A stretch of 64,000 nucleotides of DNA from Phymorhynchus buccinoides (taxonomy: Eukaryota; Mollusca; Gastropoda; Neogastropoda; Raphitomidae). Of this stretch, positions 12,181 to 23,036 are shown piece by piece (position 1 is the first letter of the stretch; each line of letters opens with the position of its first letter). Location of the stretch: assembly GCA_017654935.2 (NCBI GenBank), contig CM065690.1:605339-669338 (forward strand). The letters are read 5' to 3'. Position numbers and translations under genes: made by a program. The notes beneath the pieces were generated by a model. That model was not told where the DNA came from, did not search any database, and was given only the letters and a program-made list of their open reading frames with translations.

Positions 12181-12665
12181 AAATGTGTGTGACTGGACAA
12201 AGCCAGTCATCGGCCAATCAGAAACGAGGACAGAAAGGATGCTCGGTTTTACTCAGTATTGAGAAGGATATACACACAGCAGCCGCGACTACGCACTCGC
12301 TAAGTAAAAGTGTGTTCGTTTTTATTTTTTGCGCGAGTTGGGCCGCACTGTTCGCTATTTTATGCGTCCTAGGGGGAAAAATGCAGGCCGCAAGACCACG
12401 CTCTAAAATCAACACTGCACACTGTAAACAGAATGTTCAGGATGTAGACAAGGAATAAAACGTGCAGGACACATCTAATGACACAATACACACTGTCAAC
12501 AGAATGTCCTGAAGATGGATTTAAAATATCCCCAAAGCCAAATGACAACTCATTTCCAACCAACTCGCTCTGGTTACTTATTCATACATTTATCAACGTG
12601 GAAAGTAAGCTTGCGCTGCTATTTGTAGTTTTTGAGAAAATTGCAATATTAAGTTTTTCACCACA
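12181..12665. other. No gene; insertion within exon 6-derived sequence
   Basis: About 250 bp of unmatched sequence interrupts exon 6-derived repeats, because another very diverged exon 6-like copy with CTAG-type acceptor sequence lies at about 12,430-12,500. The remainder to 12,665 shows no convincing coding region. Confidence 0.5.
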
Positions 12666-12914
12666 CACCCACAGCAGAACATAAGTATACAGACTGACTT
12701 GTTCTGAGTCAATAACATACCACACATCACCTGCTTCATACAGACAGAGGGACACAGACACACACATGAGCATACAGACTGACTTGTTCTGAATCAATAA
12801 TATACCACACATCACCTGGTTGATACAGAGGGACACAGACACACACATGAGCATACAGACTGACTTGTTCTGAGTCAATAATATACCACACATCACCTGC
12901 TTCATACAGACAGA
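12666..12914. repeat. Three tandem copies of a ~78-bp intronic unit
   Basis: The unit includes CAGACTGACTTGTTCTGA and ACCACACATCACCTG. The TTCATACAGACA end of the unit is shared with the 57-bp array that follows, so the latter may derive from it. Confidence 0.85.
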
Positions 12915-13785
12915 GGGACACAGACGGATACACATATGGAAAGACAGACATGGAGACACTGTAGACTTAAGTCACATGGTTCATACAGACATAGGGACAG
13001 ACAGACATGGAGACACTGTATACATAAGTCACATGGTTCATACAGACATAGGGAAAGACAGACATGGAGACACTGTAGACATAAGTCACATGGTTCATAC
13101 AGACATAGGGAAAGACAGACATGGAGACACTGTAGACATAAGTCACATGGTTCATACAGACATAGGGAAAGACAGACATGGAGACACTGTATACATAAGT
13201 CACATGGTTCATACAGACATAGGGAAAGACAGACATGGAGACACTGTATACATAAGTCACATGGTTCATACAGACATAGGGAAAGACAGACATGGAGACA
13301 CTGTATACATAAGTCACATGGTTCATACAGACATAGGGAAAGACAGACATGGAGACACTGTATACATAAGTCACATGGTTCATACAGACATAGGGACAGA
13401 CAGACATGGAGACACTGTATACATAAGTCACATGGTTCATACAGACATAGGGAAAGACAGACATGGAGACACTGTATACATAAGTCACATGGTTCATACA
13501 GACATAGGGAAAGACAGACATGGAGACACTGTATACATAAGTCACATGGTTCATACAGACATAGGGACAGACAGACATGGAGACACTGTATACATAAGTC
13601 ACATGGTTCATACAGACATAGGGACAGACAGACATGGAGACACTGTATACATAAGTCACATGGTTCATACAGACATAGGGACAGACAGACATGGAGACAC
13701 TGTATACATAAGTCACATGGTTCATACAGACATAGGGACAGACAGACATGGAGACACTGTATACAGAAGTGACATGGGTGCAACT
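12915..13785. repeat. 57-bp tandem array (about 15 copies) in intron 5
   Basis: The unit contains GACATGGAGACACTGTA and AGTCACATGGTTCATACAG. As 57 is divisible by three, both strands stay open as repetitive frames, which are artefacts. Copies differ at GGGAAAG/GGGACAG and GTATACA/GTAGACA. No exon sequence was detected in the unit. Confidence 0.93.
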
Positions 13786-14025
13786 ACATAAAATGAAACA
13801 AATCTGAAAGGCCGGGGTCTAGGGGCAATGTCCTCTTGCAGCTGAAGCAAACATTGATTTATGAAGGTTTATTAGTTTGCAAATGCTTATCTTAAAGTGT
13901 TTGAAAAATACAGTAGACACACAAAGATCTTGTTTGACAAAAATAAATAAAAAACAAAAGAACTTAATATTCTGGTAAAATTTAAAAACAGGAAATCCTT
14001 GTATACCAGTAAAAGTTGCACCCAT
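13786..14025. other. Unique AT-rich intron spacer
   Basis: About 240 bp between two arrays with no repeat, splice or coding signal that I can recognise. Confidence 0.5.
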
Positions 14026-15486
14026 GCATACGGTCCACAATGACCAACAGTAGGATGTCTCCAAAGGAGGTCAACTGGCCCATACAGAGACAGACATATA
14101 GACACCCATGCATACGGTCCACAATGACCAACAGTAGGATGTCTCCAAAGGAGGTCAACTGGCCCATACAGACAGACATATAGACACCCATGCAGAAGGT
14201 CCACAATGACCAACAGTAGGATGTCTCCAAAGGAGGTCAACTGGCCCATACAGACAGACAGACATATAGACACCCATGCATACGGTCCACAATGACCAAC
14301 AGTAGGATGTCTCCAAAGGAGGTCAACTGGCCCATACAGACAGACATATAGACACCCATGCATACGGTCCACAATGACCAACAGTAGGATGTCTCCAAAG
14401 GAGGTCAACTGGCCCATACAGACAGACAGACATATAGACACCCATGCATACGGTCCACAATGACCAACAGTAGGATGTCTCCAAAGGAGGTCAACTGGCC
14501 CATACAGACAGACATATAGACACCCATGCATACGGTCCACAATGACCAACAGTAGGATGTCTCCAAAGGAGGTCAACTGGCCCATACAGACAGACAGACA
14601 TATAGACACCCATGCATACGGTCCACAATGACCAACAGTAGGATGTCTCCAAAGGAGGTCAACTGGCCCATACAGACAGACAGACATATAGACACCCATG
14701 CATACGGTCCACAATGACCAACAGTAGGATGTCTCCAAAGGAGGTCAACTGGCCCATACAGACAGACATATAGACACCCATGCATACGGTCCACAATGAC
14801 CAACAGTAGGATGTCTCCAAAGGAGGTCAACTGGCCCATACAGACAGACATATAGACACCCATGCAGAAGGTCCACAATGACCAACAGTAGGATGTCTCC
14901 AAAGGAGGTCAACTGGCCCATACAGACAGACAGACATATAGACACCCATGCAGAAGGTCCACAATGACCAACAGTAGGATGTCTCCAAAGGAGGTCAACT
15001 GGCCCATACAGACAGACATATAGACACCCATGCATACGGTCCACAATGACCAACAGTAGGATGTCTCCAAAGGAGGTCAACTGGCCCATACAGACAGACA
15101 TATAGACACCCATGCATACGGTCCACAATGACCAACAGTAGGATGTCTCCAAAGGAGGTCAACTGGCCCATACAGACAGACATATAGACACCCATGCAGA
15201 AGGTCCACAATGACCAACAGTAGGATGTCTCCAAAGGAAGTCAACTGGCCCATACAGACAGACAGACAGACAGACATATAGACACCCATGCATAAGGTCC
15301 ACAATGACTAACAGTAGGATGTCTCCAAAGGAAGTCAACTGGCCCATACAGACAGACAGACAGACAGACATATAGACACCCATGCATAAGGTCCACAATG
15401 ACTAACAGTAGGATGTCTCCAAAGGTCAACTGGCCCATACAGACAGACAGACAGATATATAGACAGACAGACAGACAGATAGATAC
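14026..15486. repeat. Donor-side array of COPB1 exon 5 (about 17 copies, 80-90 bp)
   Basis: Each minus-strand unit holds about 45 nt of exon 5 ([13 protein letters not shown]), then a degenerated junction and GTCTATATGTCTGTCTG, the intron start. Copies differ in the number of CAGA repeats. Exon-derived codons have drifted from the functional exon ([10 protein letters not shown] became LLVIVDRMHG), so many donor copies are weakened. The six copies nearest the exon carry distinct variants (CATAAGG, AGGAAGTC). Confidence 0.9.
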
Positions 15487-15579
15487 CTTGTAAATCAGCT
15501 CCACAATGACCAGTTGTAGGATGTCTCCAAAGGAGGTCACCTGGTCGATACAGCTGCTCAGATAGTTGAGAGCCCTCTC
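15487..15579 (-). CDS. COPB1: COPB1 exon 5 (residues 204-234)
   Basis: The 93-nt exon encodes [20 protein letters not shown] then [11 protein letters not shown]. The acceptor is TTGCAG, the donor GTATCT, phase 0 both sides. It continues the HADQ end of exon 4 and leads into VCHANP of exon 6, as in animal beta-COP. Confidence 0.94.
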
Positions 15580-15587
15580 CTGCAAAA

Positions 15588-16193
15588 CACCCATGACCAT
15601 TGACTCCTCTGTCACTATCAATAATGGTGCTTGGTCTGTGCCTCTGTCATTATCAATAACAGTGCTTGGTCTGTACCTCTGTCACTATCAATAATGGTGC
15701 TTGGTCTGTGCCTCTGTGCACACCAGTACCCATGACCACTGACTCCTCTGTCACTATCAATAACGGTGCTTGGTCTGTGCCTCTGTGCACACCAGTACCC
15801 ATGACCACTGACTCCTCTGTCACTATCAATAACGGTGCTTGGTCTGTGCCTCTGTGCACACCAGTACCCATGACCACTGACTCCTCTGTCACTATCAATA
15901 ACGGTGCTTGGTCTGTGCCTCTGTGCACACCAGTACCCATGATCACTGACTCCTCTGTCACTATCAATAACAGTGCTTGGTCTGTGCCTCTGTCACTATC
16001 AATAACGGTGCTTGGTCTGTGCCTCTGTGCACACCAGTACCCATGACCACTGACTCCTCTGTCACTATCAATAACGGTGCTTGGTCTGTGCCTCTGTGCA
16101 CACCAGTACCCATGACCATTGACTCCTCTGTCACTATCAATAACGGTGCTTGGTCTGTGCCTCTGTGCACACCAGTACCCACTCTGAAGCAGT
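15588..16193. repeat. 69-bp array just upstream of the exon 5 acceptor (about 8 copies)
   Basis: The unit contains CCATGACCACTGACTCCTCT and TATCAATAACGGTGCTTGG. It begins within about 10 nt of the acceptor but contains no exon sequence. Some units lack the CACACCAGTACCC part. Confidence 0.9.
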
Positions 16194-16419
16194 ATGTTGG
16201 GCACAGAATACCAATAACGTTAAAGATGTTCTTGGACACATCACCATTGACTCCTTTGTCACTATATATACAGGGTTCGTAGGGGAAAATTGACACAAAA
16301 TTCACAAACTTGCAATACCCCAGTTGAAAAAGTTTACAAATGTAATTGGAATGCACAACACAGGCACACACACACACGCACACGCACGAACGCACACACT
16401 TCTTGTTCATGCCAAAAAC
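16194..16419. other. Short spacer with CACGCA-rich tract
   Basis: No gene is seen. It includes one more diverged fragment of the 69-bp unit (near 16,240-16,265) and a CA-rich stretch at 16,365-16,400 before the LINE fragment. Confidence 0.4.
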
Positions 16420-17465
16420 ATGTCACATCACAGATTTCAAAATGCTCTGTCCTCCACAATGTCTGTATCCACCGGCTGTCCCCAAGGCACTGTCTTACTC
16501 TTATCTCCTGTTCTCTTCACCCTTTACACAAATGACTGTAAAGGAACAGATTCTGCCCCTGTCATTAAATACTCTGATGATACAGCTTTAGTTGACCTTT
16601 CTAATTCAGACAGTACTTACTTTGAGCAGGTTGAAAAGTTTGTGTCCTGGTGTGAGGAAAACTATCTTGACCTCAACGTAACAAAAACAAAATAAATGGT
16701 AGTCGACTTTAGGAAATCCCCGGTACCAATGCCAGATCTCACAATCAAAGGTGTGACAGTCGAAAGGGTAGATGAATACAAGTATTTGGGAACAATCATA
16801 GACAATAAGTTTACTTTTAGTTCTCATGTTGATCATGTTTCCAAGAAATGCCAGACAAGGATGTACTGCCTGAGAAAGCTCAGATCTTTCGATGTTAGCA
16901 CAGATCTTCTCCAAAGCTTTTATAGTTGTTTTCTTGAATCTATCATAACATTTTCATTCATTTGTTGGTACGGTGGCTTGAATGTAAAACCCAAGGGTGT
17001 TCTGAATAAGATTGTGAATGTTGGTAGCAAGATCATGGGTAGTAAACAAGACAGTTTGTGTTTGTTGTATGAAAAACGTGTAGTTCGAAAAGCCAGGGAG
17101 ATCGCTAATGCTCCAAGTCATGTTCTGTCGCATTGCTATGAACTATTGCCATCTGATAGACGGTTCCGCACTATTCGTTGTAGAACGATTATAAATTCAG
17201 CTAGTTTTGTCCCTAAGTCAGTCGAACTTCTGAACAAGATCTCTGCTAAGACCAAATAATTAGGAATTATATATTAGCTTAGGCCTAGAGGTATATTTGG
17301 TCAATCTGTATAGTAGTGTGTGTGTCTGTATGTGTGTGTACGTCAGTGTGTGAGCGCGCGTGCGTGCGTACGTGTGTGTATGTCTGTCCGTATGTCTCTA
17401 TGCCTGTGTGTGTATGTGTGTGCGTGTGTGTGTGTGTGTGAGAGAGAGAATGAATGAATGAATGA
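16420..17465 (+). mobile_element. Rex1-like LINE, 5'-truncated (RT C-terminus plus 3' UTR)
   Basis: Coding remnants start in RT with CPQGTV and SPVLFTLYTNDC, then the catalytic motif KYSDDTALVD, VDEYKYLGTIID and SFICWYGG, ending at TAA 17,257-17,259. A TAA at 16,693-16,695 splits the frame just before MVVDFRKSP, and a six-nt insertion sits in GTVLLLSPV. A TG-rich 3' UTR follows to an (TGAA)n tail at 17,450. The relative at 23.5-26.7 kb shares the same motif order. Confidence 0.83.
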
Positions 17466-17615
17466 ATAAGTTTTCTTTATTGAGGATAATAGATTAAGCA
17501 ACAATGCTTTTTTTCGTCCAGTCCTCATGCAAAAAAAAAGAAAATGAAGAAAAGAAACCAAACATAAATACAAAGAACAACCAAAAGAATTAAACTAAAC
17601 AATTGTCTGCCCCAT

Positions 17616-17697
<82 letters not shown>

Positions 17698-18034
17698 TGC
17701 ATGAAATGTTGGGAACGGGAAGGGACCCAAAATATGTGAAAGCTTGGGGTGACTTGGAGAGGGTGGGGGTTTGGGGTAGGGTGGGGGTGAACAAATGAAT
17801 GCGATAATAGAAATGGTGGGGAAGAGGGCAGTTCTTAATGTTTTGATAGTCGCTTGTGTTCAATTTTGTTTGATTTGTCATTCATTTTTCCTTAGTTTTG
17901 TTTCCATTTTTCATGCATGCAAATGTGTGCTGCTTTTTTAAAATTATTGTATTGTGCTTGTACGAGACCACACTGTAATTTCACCTAACGTGATAATAAA
18001 GTATTTTTGACTTTTGACTTTGACTTGACTTGAC
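17466..18034. other. LINE 3'-end remnants and (GA)n tract, no gene
   Basis: At 17,466-17,520 there is a minus-orientation LINE-like tail (CTCAATAAAG on the reverse strand). A (GA)n run occupies 17,621-17,689. At 17,985-18,034 GATAATAAAG followed by TTTGACTTGACTTGAC resembles a plus-orientation LINE 3' end. No coding region is supported between them. Confidence 0.5.
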
Positions 18035-18421
18035 ACACAGACAGACAGACACACACACACACACACACACAGATAGACACACGCACACACACAGACAGAC
18101 AGACACAGACACAGACCTGGTCTGCATGTATGAGCATCATAAATGCGTTTCTCTTGCAGGACATGTCATAACAAGCCATAACGCACACACACATACACGC
18201 ACAGACACACACATACACGCACAGACACACACATACATGCACACACAGACACACACACACACATACACACACACAGACACAGACACACACACACACACAC
18301 AGACACACACACATACACACACACATACACACCTGGTCTGCATGTATGAGCATCATAAATGCATTTCTCTTGTGACATGTCATAACAAGCCATAACACAC
18401 ACACACATACACGCACAGCCA

Positions 18422-18465
<44 letters not shown>

Positions 18466-18511
18466 CACACACACACTTACACGCACACAGACACACACAT
18501 ACACACACACA

Positions 18512-18548
<37 letters not shown>

Positions 18549-18652
18549 GGTCTGCATGTATGAGCATCATAAATGCGTTTCTCTTGCAGGACATGTCATA
18601 ACAAGCCATAGCGCACACACACACACACACACCTGGTCTGCATGTATGAGCA
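18035..18652. repeat. Donor-side array of COPB1 exon 4 interleaved with (CA)n
   Basis: Four copies (near 18,116, 18,332, 18,547 and 18,632) reproduce the last ~50 nt of exon 4 on the minus strand ([14 protein letters not shown]), the donor, and a (GT)n intron start of variable length. The last copy is cut by the hAT-like element. Exon parts are almost unchanged, so the copies are recent. Confidence 0.9.
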
Positions 18653-19873
18653 CAGAGCTTAATCTAGGATTTCTGAAAAAGGGGGGCAGTCCCCCCCTCA
18701 TATCAAAAAAAGGGGGGCACTCCGCCCTATCCAACCCTTATCTTCTTATTGTGCTTCAAACACAATGTACATTGCATCCCTGTCTCAATCTTCGTCAGCC
18801 ATGGCCACTTTTTCAACCAGTCATTTTGGAACCGATGTTCCTTTGCACTGCCACTGTTGTCATTCTTTTCCGACGTTTTAGATGTAGAAGCCTTTTCTTC
18901 CAGGTCTTCACACTCGCTTGGAACAGGATTTTTAGTCCCCGAGCCGAAGGTTCGGGGAGCTATTGTTTTTGTCTGGTCCGTCCGTCCGGCGTGCCTCCGT
19001 CCGTCCGGCTATTCGTCCGTTTTTCTCAAAAACTATTCAGTCTATCATCATCAAATTTGGTACACTAGTTTGCCAAGATGCAAGCTATCCACTGATGTAT
19101 TTAGTTTTACATTAAGGTCAAGGTCGCGCCAGTTACGGGGTTCAAACCCCGAAACACATAATCGCTAATATCTCGCGAAGTTTTGCATCTATTTTAATGC
19201 ATTTTTTTCCACAACATTTCTTGATGAATGGTCTATAACACAGTTGTCATGAATTTTTCTGTGCACGCGTGTGCGCATGATCACGCGCGCTCAAATCACG
19301 GGTCCGAACCCCAAGGCTATATATAAAAACCTATTCAGTCTATTATCGTCAAATTTGGTATACTTGTTGCACAAGATGCAAGCTATCCACTGATGTACTT
19401 AGTTTTACATTAAGGTCAAATTTACGCCATTCCGATTTCGGAGTACCTCAGCGATGCTGCGAGGGGACTTTGCAGCCGCTCGGCGTTGCACTTGTTTTTT
19501 TTCACTTTGCCTCCGCGAAAATCAAAATCAAACAGGGTCCCTGCCCACTTCATTTTGAAGAGCATTCAAGATGGCAGCCAAAACTCTCGCAACTTCCTGT
19601 CGGTAGAACGAGAAGAATGCGATTGGTTGATTAACACTAACACTTTGTCAAGAACCAATGGGATGTCGAGAAATCCTTCACTCCTGCTCAATACTTTCAG
19701 TTTGTCCAGACGACGGGTTTAGCAGACGACGAAGGTCTTCCCGCATCGATCGGTAAAAACTGCGGGCCGTTCTGCAAATGTGCGGGACTCGGCCCGCTCC
19801 CCGTGCCGATTATCGCGGGAAGGAACACAATTTGGGGGGATTTTACCAATCCCGCACTCTAGATTAAGTTCTG
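18653..19873. mobile_element. Non-autonomous hAT-like element in a decoy copy of exon 4
   Basis: The ends are imperfect inverted repeats beginning CAGAGCTTAATCTAGG on the left and CAGAACTTAATCTAGA when the right end is read in reverse. Both flanks carry ATGAGCA (18,646-18,652 and 19,874-19,880), one mismatch short of the 8-bp duplication typical of hAT elements. The interior contains an invertebrate dispersed repeat (CAAATTTGGTACACTAG, TTAAGGTCAAGGTC) and no transposase. Confidence 0.7.
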
Positions 19874-19949
19874 ATGAGCATCATAAAGCGTTTCTCTTGC
19901 AGGACATGTCATAACAACCCATAATGCACACACACACACACACACACAC
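19874..19949. repeat. Remainder of the split exon 4 decoy copy plus (CA)n at the true donor
   Basis: 19,874-19,917 completes the exon 4 decoy interrupted at 18,652. A (CA)n tract, (GT)n on the gene strand, then forms the first bases of intron 4. Confidence 0.85.
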
Positions 19950-20064
19950 CTGGTCTGCATGTATGAGCATCATAAATGCGTTTCTCTTGCAGGACATGTC
20001 CTGCTCTCCCTCCAGGAAATTAGCAATCAGCTCGGGGGCGTCAGGAATCAGAAAGTCAAAGTTC
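19950..20064 (-). CDS. COPB1: COPB1 exon 4 (residues 165-203)
   Basis: The 115-nt exon supplies the third base of the Arg codon split with exon 3, then [20 protein letters not shown] and [18 protein letters not shown]. The acceptor is TTTCAG. The donor is the start of a (GT)n microsatellite, so the exact 5' splice site depends on the exonic CAG next to it. Exon ends are amplified on both sides. Confidence 0.94.
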
Positions 20065-20390
20065 CTGAAACACACAGCACACTGAAATTAGCAATCAGCT
20101 CTGGAGCGTCAGGAATCAGAAAGTCAAAGTTCCTGAAACACACAGCACACTGAAATTAGCAATCAGCTCGGAAGCGTCAGGAATCGGAAAGTCAAAGTTC
20201 CTGAAACGCATAGGACACTGAAATTAGCAATCAGCTCTGGAGCGTCAGGAATCGGAAAATCAAAGTTCCTGAAATGCATAGGACACTGAAATTAGCAATC
20301 AGCTCGGAAGCGTCAGGAATCGGAAAGTCAAAGTTCCTGAAACACAGAGGACACTGAAATTAGTGATCAGCTCTGGAGCGTCAGGAATCA
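20065..20390. repeat. Acceptor-side array of COPB1 exon 4 (about 5 copies, 64 bp)
   Basis: Each minus-strand unit has acceptor TTTCAG and the first ~45 nt of exon 4 ([16 protein letters not shown] with variants such as SELIANF), joined to a short intron segment containing CAGTGT. The most distal copy is degenerate. Confidence 0.9.
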
Positions 20391-20829
20391 AAAATTCCCA
20401 TCCAAGGAAACAACAAAAAATCTATAAAAAAAACCACCTCCTGCCGTTATTGCGTTTCATCGCACATGATGTCCACTGCAGGCTGACTTGTGAATGCATG
20501 CTGACTTGTGAATGCAAGCTGACTTGTGAATGCATACAATGGAAGCTCCCTACTTTCTAAGCACTGAGAGTGCTAGCTGGGATTGGTTCTCTCTCTTTCT
20601 CACGATTCTCCTTGGCATTTTTAACTTGTTCATGGAAAGGGAAGTTAGCAGCAGGAAACAGTTCTCCAAAAGGAAAATGTGGCTTTACACATAAGAGAGT
20701 GTACTGCTTTGTAGACTAAACAACAAGACTCTTTTTATCAGCTGAATTCAGACCTGATTATCCCCATTTTTCTTTGGTGTACAATCAATGTCCAAAAAGT
20801 GTACAGAGTGAAAAAGTGTACAACTGTCA
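20391..20829. other. Intron 3 spacer, no gene
   Basis: A small triplication of GACTTGTGAATGCA lies at 20,481-20,535. Nothing else is recognised. Confidence 0.5.
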
Positions 20830-21085
20830 GCACAATCTTTTATTCCAACTACTACATCATTTAGAGAGTGCAGACACTTGTCAGAATGGGGAATTTCTGC
20901 TGAAGGTCATTTAAAGCACTAATTCAAACTACTACATCATTTAGAGAGTGCAGACACTTGTCAGAATGGGGAATTTCGGCTCAAGGTCATTTAAAGCACT
21001 AATTCAAACTACTACATCATTTAGAGAGTGCAGACACTTGTCAGAATGGGGAATTTCTGCTCAAGGTCATTTAAAGCACTAATTT
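20830..21085. repeat. Three tandem copies of a ~84-bp unit
   Basis: The unit contains ACTACTACATCATTTAGAG and AATGGGGAATTTC. Copies are nearly identical. Confidence 0.9.
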
Positions 21086-21139
21086 AAACATTGATTATGT
21101 ACTTAGCCTTACAAAATTAGAACATAGGATGCATCTTAC

Positions 21140-21234
21140 CTTAATGAAGACATTTTCCACCATGATACAAAGGATATTCTTCATTTTTGCTACCAGTCCC
21201 ACTGAGTGATCCAGAATGCCTTCCCAGTAGAGGC
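21140..21234 (-). other. Candidate orphan exon (31 codons) with a strong donor
   Basis: On the minus strand, acceptor-like CACAG precedes an open segment encoding YWEGILDHSVGLVAKMKNIL and CIMVENVFIK, ending at consensus donor GTAAGA. It would enter in phase 1 and leave in phase 0, so it cannot fit into COPB1 between exons 3 and 4. I do not recognise the peptide. It may belong to the transposase-like remnant next door or be chance. Confidence 0.2.
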
Positions 21235-21272
21235 CTGTGCATGTTTTATGACAAAAGTCAATGAGAAAAGAT

Positions 21273-21785
21273 TTACTGAAACTGTAAAGTTACTGCATGA
21301 AAGAAACAGTTCACTTGAGAGCTGGTGCACAAATAATCGCTTTGAATTGAGAAAACCTTGTCCAATGTAGCCAGTGACGAGTTGTTTTCAGCGATGAACT
21401 GACACATCATCGCCTCTGCCCTTGTGATCTTGGTCTGCAGACTGCTGTTTTCGTCGACTTTGGCCTCTGACCTCGGCTTAAAACAGGCGGTGATTGAAGA
21501 AGCACCAGCCGAAGCCACGTTATCTTTGTGGCCTGAGCCTTTCGCATGCTTCGCGATGTCGAAGCTTCCACCATGGCTCACAGACAAATCTTTTCTGCAA
21601 ACCTTGCAGAAGGCGAAGTGTGGGCCCTTGATAGATGCAGCGACGAATGGAAAGTCAGTGCAGTAACTCGATTTGAAAACTTGGCTACACTGCTTCTTCT
21701 TCAGGTTTTTTTGCTGTACGTCGTCATCTTCGGAATCGGTTTCATGGACACGCTTGCCTCCGCTCGCCATCTTAAAACTTTGCAC
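21273..21785 (-). pseudogene. BED-type zinc-finger N-terminus of a hAT/ZBED-like transposase gene
   Basis: The likely start is the second Met (MASGGKR, 21,770). An acidic and basic leader is followed by a C2H2/BED-like finger: FCKVCRKDLSVSHGG, then a KHAKGSGHKDN histidine pair. The next segment (KITRAEAMMCQFIAENNS) matches what follows the finger in hAT-derived proteins. The frame then runs into unrelated residues and a stop at 21,273, so the catalytic domain is missing or across an unseen intron. NRF-1-like palindromes begin about 60 nt upstream in the 21,834 array. Minus strand, inside COPB1 intron 3. Confidence 0.6.
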
Positions 21786-21833
21786 CGTTCTAACACCGCG
21801 TCGCCCGTCAGAAATACCAGAAAGGAAAAGCAG

Positions 21834-23036
21834 AACGCCGACTACTGCGCATGCGCACTGAGCATGGGTGCATGTGGAGCCTCAAACCTCTGCCTGAACA
21901 GTTTTCTAACTGGGGTTAACCCTAACCCTAACCCTAGAATGCCGACTACTGCGCATGCGCACTGAGCATGGGTGCATGTGGAGCCTCAAACCTCTGCCTG
22001 AACAGTTTTCTAACTGGGGTTAACCCTAACCCTAACCCTAGAACGCCGACTACTGCGCATGCGCACTGAGCATGGGTGCATGTGGAGCCTCAAACCTCTG
22101 CCTGAACAGTTTTCTAACTGGGGTTAACCCTAACCCTAACCCTAGAACGCCGACTACTGCGCATGCGCACTGAGCATGGGGAGCCTCAAACCTCTGCCTG
22201 AACAGTTTTCTAACTGGGGTTAACCCTAACCCTAACCCTAGAACGCCGACTACTGCGCATGCGCACTGAGCATGGGTGCATGTGGAGCCTCAAACCTCTG
22301 CCTGAACAGTTTTCCAACTGGGGTTAACCCTAACCCTAACCCTAGAACGCCGACTACTGCGCATGCGCACTGAGCATGGGTGCATGTGGAGCCTCAAACC
22401 TCTGCCTGAACAGTTTTCCAACTGGGGTTAACCCTAACCCTAGAACGCCGACTACTGCGCATGCGCACTGAGCATGGGTGCATGTGGAGCCTCAAACCTC
22501 TGCCTGAACAGTTTTCTAACTGGGGTTAACCCTAACCCTAACCCTAGAACGCCGACTACTGCGCATGCGCACTGAGCATGGGTGCATGTGGAGCCTCAAA
22601 CCTCTGCCTGAACAGTTTTCCAACTGGGGTTAACCCTAACCCTAACCCTAGAACGCCGACTACTGCGCATGCGCACTGAGCATGGGTGCATGTGGAGCCT
22701 CAAACCTCTGCCTGAACAGTTTTCTAACTGGGGTTAACCCTAACCCTAACCCTAGAACGCCGACTACTGCGCATGCGCACTGAGCATGGGTGCATGTGGA
22801 GCCTCAAACCTCTGCCTGAACAGTTTTCTAACTGGGGTTAACCCTAACCCTAACCCTAGAACGCCGACTACTGCGCATGCGCACTGAGCATGGGTGCATG
22901 TGGAGCCTCAAACCTCTGCCTGAACAGTTTTCCAACTGGGGTTAACCCTAACCCTAGAACGCCGACTACTGCGCATGCGCACTGAGCATGGGTGCATGTG
23001 GAGCCTCAAACCTCTGCCTGAACAGTTTTCTAACTT
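21834..23036. repeat. 104-bp array with telomeric filler and an NRF-1-like palindrome per unit (about 12 copies)
   Basis: Each unit carries TGCGCATGCGCA, the sequence AGCCTCAAACCTCTGCCTGA, and at its joint GGGGTTAACCCTAACCCTAA or a longer CCCTAA run. The first unit merges with unique sequence on the left. The last unit ends CAGTTTTCTAAC and continues into TTATAG without telomeric bases, showing that CCCTAA DNA lies at the joints. Units vary by one CCCTAA more or less and by a 6-nt deletion near 22,180. Confidence 0.93.

Noticed and set aside
12902..13791. Cys-rich 293-aa and other 260-278-aa frames
   Set aside because: Pure 57-bp repeat translations in four frames, with no start context or splice support.
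17985..18630. Cys/Val-rich 121-163-aa frames
   Set aside because: (CA)n/(GT)n translations around exon 4 decoy copies.
19125..19160. tRNA gene (B-box-like GGTTCAAACCC)
   Set aside because: No matching A box or cloverleaf; it lies in a dispersed repeat within a hAT-like element.
21900..23036. Chromosome end or subtelomere
   Set aside because: CCCTAA runs are only about three repeats long, at internal joints, with host-gene sequence on both sides.
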